A stretch of DNA of 64,000 bases from contig NC_061508.1 in the NCBI RefSeq assembly GCF_022539505.1, forward strand, positions 260,096,736 to 260,160,735, written 5' to 3'. The stretch comes from Lolium rigidum (taxonomy: Eukaryota > Streptophyta > Magnoliopsida > Poales > Poaceae). A program made the translations under genes and the position numbers. This document shows positions 32,182 to 44,654 of this stretch, one piece after another. The notes under the pieces are model-generated. The model was not told the origin of the DNA and ran no database searches. It saw only the letters and a list, made by a program, of their open reading frames with translations. Position 1 is the stretch's first letter; each line of letters begins with the position of its first letter.

Positions 32182-33782
32182 TGATACGTCTCCAACGTAT
32201 CTATAATTTCTGATGTTCCATGCTAGTTTTATGACAATACCTACATGTTTTATTCATACTTTATGATGTTTTTATGCGTTTTCCGGAACTAACCTATTAA
32301 CAAGATGCCGAAGTGGCAGTTCCTGTTTTCTGTTGTTTTTGGTTTCAGAAATCTTACACGGGAAATATTCTCGGAATTGGACGAAACAAACGGCCACGTT
32401 CCTATTTTCCAGGGGCTTCACGTAGTCCGAAGGAGAGACGAAGGAGGGCCACGAGGAGCCCACACCATAGGGGGGCGCGGGCCCCTCCCTGGCCACGCCA
32501 CCTGGTGGGGAGCCCACCTCGGGACTCCACCGACATCGCCCCTTCGCCTATATATGCTCCCAGATGTGAAAACCCTATTAAGAGAAGCCACGAGACGAGA
32601 AAAGTTACGCAGCCGCCGCCATCGCGAAGCCAAGTTCGGGAGACAGAAGTCTCTGTTCCGGCACGCCGCCGGGACGGGGAATTGCCCCCGGAGTCATCTC
32701 CATCGACACCACCGCCATCTTCATCGCCGCTGCTGTCTCCCATGATGAGGAGGGAGTAGTTCTCCCCCGAGGCTGAGGGATCTACCGGTAGCTATGTGGT
32801 TCATCTCTCTCTCCCATGATGTGATCTATATGAATGTGTAGATGTTACTCTTGTCTATTATGCACTCTAGAGGTTACTTTGAATATGAACTCCGGATGTT
32901 GTGGAGCTTGTTTACTCCGGCTTGAGGGAGCTCTTGTAGCCCTACACAATGAATGGTGTTTGTCATCCAACAAGAGAGTGTTTGAGAGTAGTACTTATTT
33001 GTTCATCTATGTGATCATAGGCTTTGCAATCTAGATGTCTTATGCTATTCAAGTGGATTTTACTTATGTGATATCCGGAGACTCCTTGTCCCACGTGTGT
33101 AAAGGTGACAGTGTGTGCACCGTGCGGGTCTCTTAGGCTATATTTCACAGAATACTTGTTCACTGGGTTATGATTTGAGTTGGATGTCTCTATGAAATTG
33201 TGGTGTGTTAGTACCTCCTATGAATGCTCACAGTGACAGCGTGGGGTGTTTATTAGTACTTGGGAATACATCTTTAAGGTTTCCTTTTGCAGCCCTACAC
33301 GGTGAATTAGTGTTCGTTATCCCGCCAGAGAGTAATTCAGAATAGCACAGTGAAGTGCTTATTTATATTCAATTATGATTGCAATGTTGAGAGTGTCCAC
33401 TAGTGAAAGTAGGATCCCTAGGCCTTGTTTCTAAGCATTGAAACACCGTTTCCAACAAGTTCTGCTACATGTTCGCTTGCTGCCATCTTTATTTCAGATT
33501 GCAATTACTACTTACAATCATCCATTATACTTGTATTTCACTATCTCTTCGCCGAACTAGTGCACCTATACATCTGACAAGTGTATTAGGTGTGTTGGGG
33601 ACACAAGAGACTTCTTGTATCTTAATTGCAGGATTTCTTGAGAGGAATATCTCTGACCTCTACCTCCCCAAGTTCGATAAACCTTGGGTGATTCACTTAA
33701 GGGAAACTTGCTGCTGTTCTACAAATCTCTGCTCTTGGAGGCCCAACACTGTCTACAGGAATAGAAGAGTGCGTAGACATCA
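32182..33782 (+). repeat. 3' LTR of RLG-B
   Basis: Matches the 5' LTR along its full length with scattered substitutions and single-base indels (for example CTGATG for TTGATG near the start). Ends TAGACATCA at 33782, followed by CGGCC. Confidence 0.94.
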
Positions 33783-33787
33783 CGGCC

Positions 33788-35479
33788 CACTATGCCAACA
33801 GATGAGATTTCACTCGTCTGCGCAATATAAATTCCGTTTTGAGACGAGCTCTACTTTCTTTAGTGCTCCCGGTAGATGGAAGTTCCACAGACTAATTGGC
33901 CGACATGATTACACCGGCAAGTCATTTCTCTTGACCTATAGTTGATGCGGGTAAGATCAGAAAAGCTGACTAGCCCTCTATTTTTTTACTTTTTGTTGGG
34001 CCAAATGTTCCTGTTTCATTCGCACCATTGCTGGGATCTTCCAATCCAAGAAATCTCTTTGCAGCAGTTTAAGTTTAAGCACACGTTTGATGATCTGCGG
34101 CTCCCATCTGCTCCCTAGGGCGGCATCGGGGCTAACCCTAGCCGCCACCAAAAGGGCCTCTCTGTTGTAGGTCGCCGCCGCTGTTGCCGGCCTCGTCCGC
34201 GGTCGGCCCAACACCAAAGGGGGGAAGATAGCGGCGACGGCGTTCAAGCATGGCTGGGGTTCTCTGGTCGATGCAATGACGTTGATTCAACTCCTCGATG
34301 ACGCACTTCGGTGTGATCCTGCAGAAGAGGTGGTGTTATCGATCTTGGGTCACATCCATATCCTCTACCCTTGATCTGCCGACCTTGTGCTAGTGGGTCT
34401 GGCATCCGGTGAGGGCCAGTGGTGTGGATACTGTCGGTCCGGCTTCGAATAAAGGGGGTTTGGTCCTAGAATCATTCTCACTTATGACAAAGATCTGCTT
34501 GATGCATGTCTTCGTTGATCTGGCTAGAGTGTCGAGTTCTAGAAGGCTCCGTTGGTGAACTTCAATGGACGACATGCCCGGAAATTGCCGGATCAGATGG
34601 AATTCATCGCGTGCAACCATGTTTTTTTCGTACCGTTTGGTTTCATATGGAGCGACTCGAAGCTTCGCATTCTATTGCAATTGTGAGATATGTCTTTAGT
34701 CTCATGGTGAAGTCAGTGACGGAGAATGACATATAAGCCGAGATATGAGGACTAATGGTTCGAGTCATGGTCGTGATGAGGTATTGGCTTGGTGATCCGT
34801 GACTTGGAGTTGCGGCATCAACAACTGGGGGCGACATCACATGCAAAATTCAGAGTCTAAACTTGCAAGGTGAAAATCCAAGGTCTAACCTTAATTTGGT
34901 TGTGTCTAGCAATGACTTTGTTGAAGGTATTGTTTTGTGACCGTGAACTTTCGCCTGGGTGAAAACCTATGATCTATGATTTGGACGATTGCGGTGTTTG
35001 TGTACTTTTCCCTTCTTGGAGACATAGATTTTGGAGAAGATGGATTTCTGGTGTCTTGGTAGTGCTTGGTTCGCTGTTATAAGGATTAGATCACCTTAGG
35101 CGAATTTTCTTTTATATAATTTTTTGTTATTGTTGTTGTTGTTATTGTCGTGTGCATCTGTATTATTGTAAGGGCACTATATTATTGCAGAGGTTGAGTG
35201 CAAATGATATCTTCATGATATTAATATATTTTCTTTATCAAAAAGATGAAAGTTTTAGGGAATGAGACTATACTTGGCGTACCGATTGGTCAATGTGGTT
35301 AAACCTGTCAGTCATTTTCTTGACCTACGGTTGACGCGCCATTGATCGAGTACGGTATTATTTTAACGCTTAAGCCAGTAGCAACACAACTCTTAACTAG
35401 CCAATTCCGTTGGTTTAAGCATGCGATTGGTACCTGTTGCCGTCGATACATAAATGTATACAGGACTAGAGGAACATAT
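33788..35479. other. Intergenic DNA with a probable non-LTR-derived insertion
   Basis: From about 34080 the sequence turns GC-rich (CCTAGGGCGGCATCGGGGC, CTAACCCTAGCCGCC) and then drifts to a tail at about 35225-35252 ending in TTAATATATTTTCTTTATCA and AAAAAGA, the style of a plant LINE/SINE 3' end. No coding frame survives. Near-direct repeats of TCATTTYTCTTGACCTA-like sequence flank it at 33924-33957 and 35310-35345. Class and exact ends are uncertain. Confidence 0.35.
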
Positions 35480-35765
35480 ATACGTACAAACTTGAATAAT
35501 CTGCACTCCCGTGCGAACTATACTCTATCGATAACGACGACTGAGACAACCTGTAGGTCGTACGCAGGCTCCGACTGAACAATATGTCACCGTGGAAACA
35601 GTCCGACAGACGTAGCATCAACAAACTAAACCAAAACAAAGCAAGAGAGCCGATCAGTCCAAGGACAGAACAAAGCCGCAGGAAGCAGGAATTTATAAGG
35701 AGCTGGTGATGGGGGTTAGGTGCAGGACATCTCCGATTAGTTAGTAGCTGCGTGCAACTGATCCC
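35480..35765 (+). repeat. Segmental duplication block X, copy 1
   Basis: This matches 44655-44910. Shared landmarks are CTCTATCGATAAC, ACTGAACAATATGTC, CCGACAGACGTAG, AGAGAGCCGATC, GATGGGGGTTAGGTG and ACATCTCCGATTAGTTAGTA. No ORF of note. Confidence 0.75.
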
Positions 35766-35930
35766 ATCCGCTGGTCAGTTCAGAGTTCTGAAGAAAACCA
35801 CATGCTTATAGTAGTTTGGTTGATTGTACATTTTGGTGATATAAATTCACTAAAGGAATGAAAACTTCTTTTATTCTGTTGCATGCTTTCACTGTAGATA
35901 AGAAGTATGTTCGGAACAATTGTTTATCTT

Positions 35931-38900
35931 GGAGGAGATTTCGAATAAAATAGCTTCTTGGAGGAGATTTCGAATAAAATAGCGGCGGCTGAGGCTCCTC
36001 TAATAGTGGGTGGGGACTTCAACCTCCTCAGAGAAGCTCACGACAAAAACAATAATAGAATACACTGGGCTAGATTAGACTTGTTCAACGAGCACATCAC
36101 GAACTGGGGTTTGCAGGAAATACCTAGGACGGGTGCTAGGTACACTTGGACAAACAAGCAACTGAATCCAGTCAGATGTGTAGTGTTCATGTCTCCGGAG
36201 CTGGAACCTCGGTTCCCCCTTTGCTCGCTGGTGGCGGAAACCATCCTTGTCTCCGACCACACACCGTTAATTTTCGACTCTGGTGAATGCATCCCTCCCA
36301 GGAGCAACCGCTTCTTCTTTGAATCTGGTTGGTTGGAAGTGGGAGTTTTCCCCGGACACCCTTGTGCGGTTTTGGACGGCCTTATCCCAAAGGGTGGGTG
36401 CGCGGGATATCGTGGACTGGTGGAATTTCATGAGTTCGGGCCTCCGACAGAATCTCCGCGGGTGGAGTTCGAATATGGGAAAGGAGGCCAAAGCGCAGAA
36501 ACAAGTGCTTCTCAGACAAATCAAGGATTTGGACGATCGAGCTGACAACGTGGGCATTGAGCCGGAAGACTGGGCTTTCCGGTATCATTTAGAAGAACAG
36601 TTGCTGGCTCTGTTTCGCCAAGAGGAAGAATACTGGAGACAAAGAGGCATGATTCGGTGGTCAACCCCTGGGGACGCCAATACTGGTTATTTCCATGCGG
36701 TTGCAAACGGTAGGCGGAGGAAATGCACCATCACCTCTCTTAGCACGTCAGAAGGTGTAACCACTGACAAGAGGCTCATCCAGGAACATGTGTACGATTT
36801 CTACAGGCAGTTACTTGGCTCCTCGGAGCCCAGATCTTGTTCGCTGGACCCTAACTCTTGGGGAGAAGGGGAAAGAGTCACCGCGGCTGAGAACGAGGAC
36901 TTGATGCGCACCCTTACGGAACAGGAGTTGGAAAAGATCATCATGAGCACAAAATCAGATACGGCACCTGGACCTGGACCGGATGGGTTTCCGGTGTGGT
37001 TCTTCAAGAAGTTCTGGGGTTTAATCAAACACGGGGTGCTACACATTTTGAATGACTTTATCTTGGGACGGATCGACATTGCGAGGTTGAACTTTGGGGT
37101 TCTATCTCTCATTCCTAAAGTCCCTAAGGCCGACCAAATTACTCAGTTTAGACCGATTGCTCTCATCGACGTAATTTTCAAGATTGTCTCCAAGGCTTTC
37201 ATTGTGAAATTAGACCTGATTGCTCATAAGATTATCAGCCCAAACCAAATAGCGTTCATTAAAGGAAGATTTATTATGGATGGTGTCCTAGCCCTCCATG
37301 AGATAGTCTACGAAGCGAAAACCAAGAAACTGGGATGCATACTCCTTAAGTTGGATTTTGAGAAATCCTACGACCGGGTTAACTGGGATTTCCTGTTCGA
37401 AGTGCTGCGCTGCAAGGGCTTTGACCCCGGGGTGGTACATCGCATCTCGCAGTTGGTGTCTAGTGGCCAAACTTCTATTTCTATCAACGGAGAGATCGGC
37501 CCGTTCTTCCATAACAAGCGGGGAGTGTGTCAAGGGGAACCTCTCTCGCCTTTGCTTTTCGACTTCATGGTCGATGCGCTGTCAGTTATTCTCTCTAGAG
37601 CCAACATTGCGGGGCATATTTCTGGGATGCTATAGCACCTCATTCCAGGGGGGATTACTCATCTTCAATATGCCGACGACACCTTGATCATGATCCAAGA
37701 CGATGATACTCAGATTGCGAATCTAAAGTTCCTGCTGATGTGCTTTGAAGATATGTCTGGGCTGAAAATAAACTAACTCAAATCTGAAGTGTTGGTCATG
37801 GCCGCTCGAGAGCTAGACAACAGAGGGTAGTAGACTGGCTCAAATGTAAGCGGGGGTCCTTTCCGTTCATCTACCTGGGCTTACCCATCTCGGACATGAA
37901 GCTAACGATGGAACATTGGTTGTTCTTGGTGCGCAAGATGGCAGGCAGGATAAAACCTTGGTGGGGAAAGTTCATGTCCTCGGGTGGGTGCCTTAATCTC
38001 TGCAACTCTTGCCCGGCCAGCTTACCCATGTTTGCAATGGGGCTATTTCTTTTCCAGGATGGCATTCACGCTAAGTTTGATGCACACAGGGCTAGATTCT
38101 ATTGTGAGGGCGCGGGGCCTAAAAGGAAGTACCATATGGTCAACTGACCAACGGTGTGCAGACCTAAGGAATGTGGTGGTCTGGAGATCATCAATTCCAA
38201 GAAAATGAACATAGCTCTAATGCTAAAATGGGTATGGAAGTTGTACCAATGAGAGAATCCAATAAGGGCGCAGATTTTGCGAGCCAAATACTCCTCAGCG
38301 GATAACATCTTCGCAGGCTGGGGGCACTGCCAGTTCTAGAAAAGCATTCACAAAATCAAACACTTTTTCAAGTTGGGGGCTAAGCACGTAATCAACGACG
38401 GAAACCGAACACTTTTCTGGCTTGATAGATGGTGTGACAACCAACCACTCAAAGATAGATTCCCAGAGCTATTCAATATTTGCCTGTCACAAATGTGTTC
38501 GGTGGCGCAAGTATGTGGGGGTGCTATTCAACTGAGATTCATAAGAGCGCTGGACCATGCAGGAATGTCGGACTGGCATCACTTGGTCAGCATTATTGAG
38601 GCAGGACAAGATTGTTTGGAGGCTGGACCAATCGGGGTCCTTCTCAGTCAGATCTATGCATGCCAAGATCTCTCAAGGGGTGACAATTGCCCACTTCAAG
38701 GATCTTTGGGCGGCGCGGGTGCCGCTCAAGATTAAAATCTTCTTGTGGCAAATGGGTTTAGATCGTTTACCCTCCAGCTTAAATGTGGCGGCCAAGAGAG
38801 GTCCGGGCAATGGGCGCTGCGTCCTCTGCAATGTGGAAGAGGTCGCGGCACATATCTTCTTTTCGTGTTCCCCGGCTAAATTCGCGTGGAGCGTGCTGCG

Positions 38901-39396
38901 GCAATTGTTAGGGTGCTGTTGGTGCTGGCAAACTTTGCCCAATTCTTTGTGATCTTGTCTAGTTTCTCGGGTAGATTTAGACGGATGGTTCGGTTGCTGT
39001 TTATTGCTCAGTCATGAGCCTTATGGCTGCTTCGTAATAAATTGACTATTGAATCTAGGGTCATGAGTCACCCCGCTGATGTGATCTTCAAAACTATGTT
39101 TTTTCTGCAGCTTTGGCTCCCACTGTCAAGACCGCTGGACCGTGGATGGATAAAGGGAATGGCGCACGAGCTCAAGCTTTTCACGCCGCAAGCCGGACGC
39201 CTGATGACTGAGCTTCTCCTGCACTGAGTTGGCTCCGGCTTCGTTTATGTATGCTTTCGGCTTGTTTTCGGGGAGGCCGACCCCTGTTTCTCATTTTGGC
39301 TAAGCTGTATGCCGCAGCATGTCTGTACTCGTTGTTTCTAAACCTGAGGGCTTTATTAATTTAAAGTTGGGCAGCTCATGCCTTTTATCTAAAAAA
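35931..39396 (+). mobile_element. LINE-2: 5'-truncated L1-type LINE with 16-bp target duplication
   Basis: AACAATTGTTTATCTT flanks the element at 35915-35930 and 39397-39412. The 3' end is a short poly(A). The 5' end begins inside the endonuclease domain of ORF2, as expected from incomplete reverse transcription. The paralogous site in duplication copy 1 (23062-23075, AACAATTATTTATC) is empty. The first 50 bp hold a direct duplication of GGAGGAGATTTCGAATAAA (35931 and 35959). Confidence 0.95.
35959..38952 (+). pseudogene. LINE-2 ORF2: endonuclease C-terminus, reverse transcriptase and zf-RVT, with stops and frameshifts
   Basis: Pieces in order: endonuclease end (35980-36280; GGDFNLLREAHD, SDHTPLIF); after a frameshift near 36285-36330, a linker (WRQRGMIRWSTPGDANTGYFH); then the reverse transcriptase (about 36950-37770) with LSLIPKVPKADQITQFRPIA, CILLKLDFEKSYDRVNW and GVCQGEPLSPLLF. 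An in-frame TAG at 37633-37635 comes 11 codons before the catalytic YADD (37669-37680). Further stops follow (for example TAA near 37773). The zf-RVT region (38690-38900; WAARVPLKIKIFLWQM, CVLCNVEEVAAHIFFSC) is in another frame. The gene is dead. Confidence 0.9.
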
Positions 39397-41060
39397 AACA
39401 ATTGTTTATCTTACAACATCAAATTATTTCATCATGAGCAATCTTTTTAAATAAAAGAGTTGTTTTAGGGCAACACACTGCCTTCTACCTATGGGGCTAG
39501 AGAGAGAGAGAGAGATATTTTGTCGTAACTTGAACCAACTTCTTGCAGGGGTAGTGCTGAACTGAAATTTGTTTAGAAAAAACATGCAAAATAATTTCCT
39601 AATAGTTCAGGTCTTGCCCTCCAATTTGGTTCTTATATAATTCAAATATCAAACCAATCCAAGTTGTTTCTCCTGGTGCACCCACCCATCCTCGTAGAAC
39701 ATCATTTGACACACTTAGACATACATTTCCTCCACCGTTTACTTTGACGGTTTGACCTCCTCAAGTTCACCAACTCGCCCAGGTTCTGTTGTGCCGCCAC
39801 CGCTGTTCTCTACACTGGCGCCTCCTGCGTCTCAGAGGTACTCGACAAGTGTGGCAAAATCCTAGCATTCAGGATGCAAAAACCACCGAGGTCTACGAGT
39901 ATAAAGACCACCAAGTGGTGACATTCTTCCCGCTGCATCCTTTTCCTATGTATGCCTGTGTATGTTGTACATGCATGCATATCTCGCAATCTCGTCTTGT
40001 CGTTGTTGCCATGCATAAGGAGTGCGAGTAAGAAAATGCTAGGGAAGTGGAAATAGAAGTTGTCTGTGACTCCATATTCAGAGGAGCGGAGTGGTATACA
40101 TATAATGAATCTCTACCAATTCTTCAATTCTCATTATTGTCATGCTATGATGTCTAGTTGTCCCACAAATAGTTTACGGCATGTGGTGGAACGAACCACC
40201 GACCAACTAGTAATTTATGTTCAATTACTATGATACACAAAGATACACAGATGAATGCTGCAAGAACTTTGATCATGACTTTGTCGAGAAACTTTTAAGT
40301 ATTCATAATCGTAATGGAAAAGTTCTATCATAGTAAAGTTATGTGAGATAATTGGAGTACAATTTTTGTGCACTTAATGCATGACCGATCCATGTACACA
40401 TTAAATTAAGGGAATCTGCTTTTATTGTAACTTGCAAATTAGTTTCCATAGAAAATGCAAATTAGTTTTTAATGCATGACAAATGCCTATGATCAAAGAT
40501 ATAATATGTATCCTTTAAATCTCTATAGATGCTAGTTTGCATCAATGACATCGATTTGGTAATGCAAGGACATTGATTATGTAATAGTTTGAAAAAACAA
40601 AATTTAGTTTGCATAAAAGCTAGCAAGAAGTGAGCTAATTACGAAAGTGGATGTACAACCCAGCTACACAAATTCAACTCACAAAGAACGCATATCTAGG
40701 TTCTTATTATTTAGAACAAATCAACGCGTAGGGTAAATCCTAATTAAAATGATTTCCACGTAAGGTTATGTTTGGTATGGCGATGCATTATCATCATGAT
40801 TTTTGCCTAACTTAGTTTTGTCTATTTCAGTGTTTGAGCATTTTGTCTACTTTCGTCACATTTTGTCGGAATACATAACTATATAAGCTTTACCCTGCAT
40901 TTTTCAACAATACCAAAACTAAGCCTTATATTATCATCGTGCTAGCACCTACTAACATGGAGCAAGTTTTGTGATAAGTGTTGACGTTGACGCCATGTCA
41001 CAGGTACTATAGAGTTATTACTATAAGGGAGAAAATTAGCTCAAATCGAAAGACTTCCAT

Positions 41061-41332
41061 TTGATAAATCGCATAAACCAAAATGCTAGAGGTGGAAGAA
41101 AGGCATTGGTGTAACATAAAATACGACAAAACTATTAATCGATCACGTTAATGGAAGTGCAAGTCGAGGGGTAACTTTTTTCATGTACACTTTATCTCGA
41201 ATAAAGCCATGGTTGCGTAGATTAAAATGGATTAAGATGAACTAGTTTGTTAAAACACAATGCACTCAAAGACTTATGCTACGTAATCGCTACCAAATCT
41301 CCTACATGTTTTTCTTTCACGGTACACAAATA
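41061..41332. other. Intergenic DNA, nothing recognised
   Basis: AT-rich, no ORF. Its last bases include one copy of the 10-bp direct repeat (from 41333) that flanks the next MULE. Confidence 0.4.
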
Positions 41333-41739
41333 GGCTTGTTTGGGGCGGCCCTAGCTGGCGCTCGACCGCCAGGTTCTTATTGCGCGATCGGTTTCCAACA
41401 GCCCAATTAGGGAAAAACTGTGTTTCCCTTTCGTGCTAAGAAACGTGCGGGATGTAATTTGCGCGTTGTGGACCACAGAGGTTACATGCCATAATGTATT
41501 TGCTTTCTATCGCACGTGCTATACAATTCCCTTTCCTGGGCGATACAATTTCAGAGTCGTACGTTATTTTGCTTCCGGTAGTACCGTGCCATTCCCTTTA
41601 TTCCCTTTTTGGGCTAGTGAAATTTTAGGGTTAAAAAAAGGGATGGGAGCAGCATAATCCACTTGCAAATGAAATGAACTACGACTTGCAACATGTATGA
41701 AAATAATAATTCCCTTCTTCCGTAATTCCCTTCTTGGTA

Positions 41740-43345
41740 ACTTCAGAACGTAGGTGTTGGTTAAACGTTGAGATACATGTTGATAAAAAGTTAATGGGTG
41801 GGTTGATAAAACAATGAGTTACTTGTTGATGAAGAATGAATGGGAGGGTTGATGAATAGGTTCCCTTCTTCTCTTAAGGAAAAAAAAAAGGACTAACTTT
41901 TCTATAAGAAAAAGAAGGACGTAACAAAAAGAAATGGGTTGATAAAACATTGGGTTACTCCGTTGATAAAAAGTGAATGGGGGGTTGATAAATAGGTTCG
42001 CTTCTTCCCTTAGTAAAACAAAGGACCAAAATTCCTATAAAAAAATAAGGACGTAACAAGAAAAAGGATTGGTAAACACAATGAGTTACCTGTTGATAGA
42101 AATTGAAAAGGAGGGTTGATAAATATGTTCCCTTCTTCCCGTACGGAAGGACCAACTTTTGTATAAAAAGAAAAAAAAGGACGTAACAAAAAGAAATGGG
42201 TTGGTAAAATAATGCGTTACACATTGATAAAAAAGCGAATGAGAGGGTTGATAAATAGGTTCCCTTTTTCCCTTAAGAAAACAAAGGACCAACTTTTCTA
42301 TGAGAAAAAGAAGGACGTAACAAAGAGAAAATGGGTTGGTAAAAACATTGGGTTACCCGTTGATAAAAAGTGAATGGGAGGGTTGATAAGTAGGTTCCCT
42401 TGTTCCCTTAGGAAAATAAAGGACTAAAATTTCTATAATAAAAAAGAATGAGGTAATAAGAAAAATGGGTTGGCAAAACATTGAGTTACCTGTTGATGAA
42501 GAGTGAATGGGAGGGTTGATAAATAGGATACCTTCTTCCCTTAAGAAAACAAAGGACCAACTTTTCTATAAAAAAAGAAGGACGTAACAAAGAGAAAATG
42601 GGTTGGTAAAACATTGGGTTACTTATTGATGAAGAGTGAATGGGAGGGTTGATAAATAGGTTACCTTCTTCCCTTAAGGAAACAAAGGACCAACTTTTCT
42701 ATAAGAAAAGAAGGACGTAACAAAGAAAAAATGGGTTGGTGAAATATTGGGTTACCTGTTGATGAATAGTGAATGAGAAGGTTGATAAGTACGTTCCCTT
42801 GTTCCTTTAAGAAAACAAATGACCAAATATCATATAATAAAAAAAGATGGAGCTAAGAAGGAAAATGGGTTGATAAAACATTGAGTTATCTGTTGATGAA
42901 TAATGAATGGGTGGATTAATATTTATTGTTTCCCTTGTTCCCTTAAAAAAACAAAAGACCCAAATTTCATATAAATAAAAAGAAGGAGGTAACAAAGAAA
43001 AAAGGGTTGGTAAAATATTGAGTTACCTATTGATGAATAGTGAATGGGTGGGTTGATATTTATTGTTTCCCTTGTTCCCTTAAAAAAGGCCCAAATTTCA
43101 TATAATAAAAAGGAAGGAGGTAACAAGGAAAAAGGGTTGGTAAAACATTGAGTTACTAGTTGATGAAAAGTGAACGGGAGGGTTGATCGATAGGTTCTCT
43201 TGTTCCCTTAAGAAAACAAGGCACCAAAAATTTATATAAAAAAAGAAAGTATGTAATAAGAAGGGTGTTGGTAAAACATTGGGTTACCTGTTGATAAAAA
43301 GTGAATGGGAGGGTTGATAAGTAGGTTCTCTTGTCCCCTTAGAAA
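41740..43345 (+). repeat. Minisatellite of about 12 units of about 133 bp
   Basis: Each unit contains GGGTTGATAAATAGGTTCCC, an A-rich segment with AAGGACCAACTTTTCTATAA, GGACGTAACAAAGA and TTGGGTTACCTGTTGATGAA. Unit starts fall near 41843, 41982, 42113, 42246, 42380, 42513, 42647, 42779, 42912, 43049, 43181 and 43311. Units vary by indels and substitutions. A smaller GTTGATRAA motif recurs three times in each unit. No unit contains a gene. Confidence 0.85.
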
Positions 43346-43476
43346 AACATAGGACTAAAATTTCTTAGTGACATCAATGATAATAAATCGAAAATCAAAA
43401 TAACAAGGGCTTGGTTAATATATCAAGCCCAACCAAAATCCCCACTGTAAAGGTAGAAATCAGCACCAGCAACGAA

Positions 43477-43925
43477 AAAACATATGCAGGAGTACAAATG
43501 TGTTCATCATTCCCTTAGCCTAGAAAAGGAGGTGGGTAACTTCAGAACGTATGTGGTGGTTAAACGTTGAGATGCTTATTGATGAAAAGTGAATGAGTGA
43601 GTTGATAAAACAACCCCCATAACAGAGATTTGTGAACCCTAGAAACAAGTCCCATAATCTCTGCTATCTGCTGCTACAAAACCGTACAAAACCCTACACT
43701 CCTGGCCTAAATCCTAAAAAACATATGCAGGAGTACAAATGTGTTCATCATTCCCTTAGCCTAGAAAAGGAGGTGGGTAACTTCAGAACGTATGTGTTGG
43801 TTAAACGTTGAGATACTTGTTGGAGAAAAATGAATGAGTGAGTTGATAAAACAACCCCCATAACAGAGATTTGTGAACCCTAGAAACAAGTCCCATAATC
43901 TCTGCTATCTGCTGCTACAAAACCC
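43477..43925 (+). repeat. Direct repeat, two copies with 241-bp period
   Basis: Copies start at 43481 and 43722 (CATATGCAGGAGTACAAATG) and share about 205 nearly identical bases through CTCTGCTATCTGCTGCTACA. The segment ACTTCAGAACGTATGTG with TTAAACGTTGAGAT also appears at 41742, where the minisatellite starts, so the array and this repeat share an origin. Confidence 0.85.
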
Positions 43926-44654
43926 TAAAAATTGTGCACGAACTGCAGTGCAACGGGCCAAATCATAACTACAATGAACATGGAACAGAGATAACGCAAT
44001 TTACAGCCACCCCATAACAGAGGTTTGTGAACCGAGCGGAGTAGGAACCTAGGCGGAGAACAAAATCCGCCCAAACAAACCCTCGCCGGAACAATCCCTC
44101 GCGGGACAAACAAAATCCCATCAGCATAATCCACGGTGGAACAATCCCTCGCCGGACAAACAAACTGGCCGGCGACACCCAGATCTGCCAACTAGATCCA
44201 GTTCGAATACTAACCTTACAGCGCCGGAATCGACTGGACCTTGCTAGTGAACTGAGAGCAGGAGAAATCTAGATGGCGCGCTCTAGCCACGGGGAGTCGG
44301 ACCCTCGCCGTCGCCGTCGCCCTCACCGTCGGGGCTGAATGGGAGGAGAACAGGGGAGAGAGGAGAACGGGCGGAGGGAGGGGAACACGAAATCGATTCG
44401 AATTATTTCCAAAAAGACGGGCCGAAATGGGAAACTCGAACGGTTACCAAAAACAGAAAGACACGTGCCGCGCGGCGAAAGGGAATTGACTCGCGCTACC
44501 GCGCGAGCGCTCCGCGCCGAACTGATCGCTCGAGCGATCGATTGCTAAGGAGGGGATTCGGCTTGTTTGCATCAAAACTAGAGTAGATGAAAAACATGAT
44601 TTTAAACTTAACCTGTTCATTATTGTAACTCTAGAGAGAAGATCTCCGCATATG

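Larger units (their letters stand above)
27048..33782 (+). mobile_element. RLG-B: complete non-autonomous LTR retrotransposon with target duplication CGGCC
   Basis: It has two LTRs of about 1.6 kb (27048-28646 and 32182-33782), both TGATACG...CATCA and nearly identical by eye, so insertion is recent relative to its surroundings. CGGCC flanks it at 27043-27047 and 33783-33787. A primer-binding-like CCGGCGCCGTTGCC follows the 5' LTR, and a polypurine tract (AAGCTTGGGGATGC) precedes the 3' LTR. The 3.5-kb interior has no gag, protease, reverse transcriptase or integrase. It has one unusual ORF (28815-29567) and a long 3' region shared with RLG-C. Confidence 0.95.
35785..41060 (+). repeat. Segmental duplication block A, copy 2 (with LINE-2 inserted)
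   Basis: Collinear with 22930-25300 once the LINE at 35931-39396 is removed. It lacks the hAT MITE of copy 1. A region at 39790-40031 can be read as a short ORF, and the matching part of copy 1 (about 23600-23670) also gives a similar peptide (DAKTTEVYEY against DATTAKCYTY), a weak hint of an old exon. Confidence 0.7.
41343..44559. mobile_element. MULE, 3.2 kb, carrying a minisatellite array and captured-looking sequence
   Basis: GGCTTGTTTG occurs at 41333-41342 and at 44560-44569. Just inside are GC-rich, degenerate terminal inverted repeats (left CTAGCTGGCGCTCGACCGCC; right, inverted, TTAGCAATCGATCGCTCGAG), with TTCCCTTTCG further in on both sides. MULEs make 9-bp (8-11 bp) duplications. 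No transposase is present. The interior consists of a minisatellite (41740-43345), a 241-bp direct repeat and a GC-rich leader-like segment near the right end (44040-44340). Confidence 0.6.

Noticed and set aside
41740..43345. Regularly spaced repeats, considered as a CRISPR-like array
   Set aside because: Units are contiguous (about 133 bp), variable and without unique spacers, in a plant genome. It is a minisatellite.
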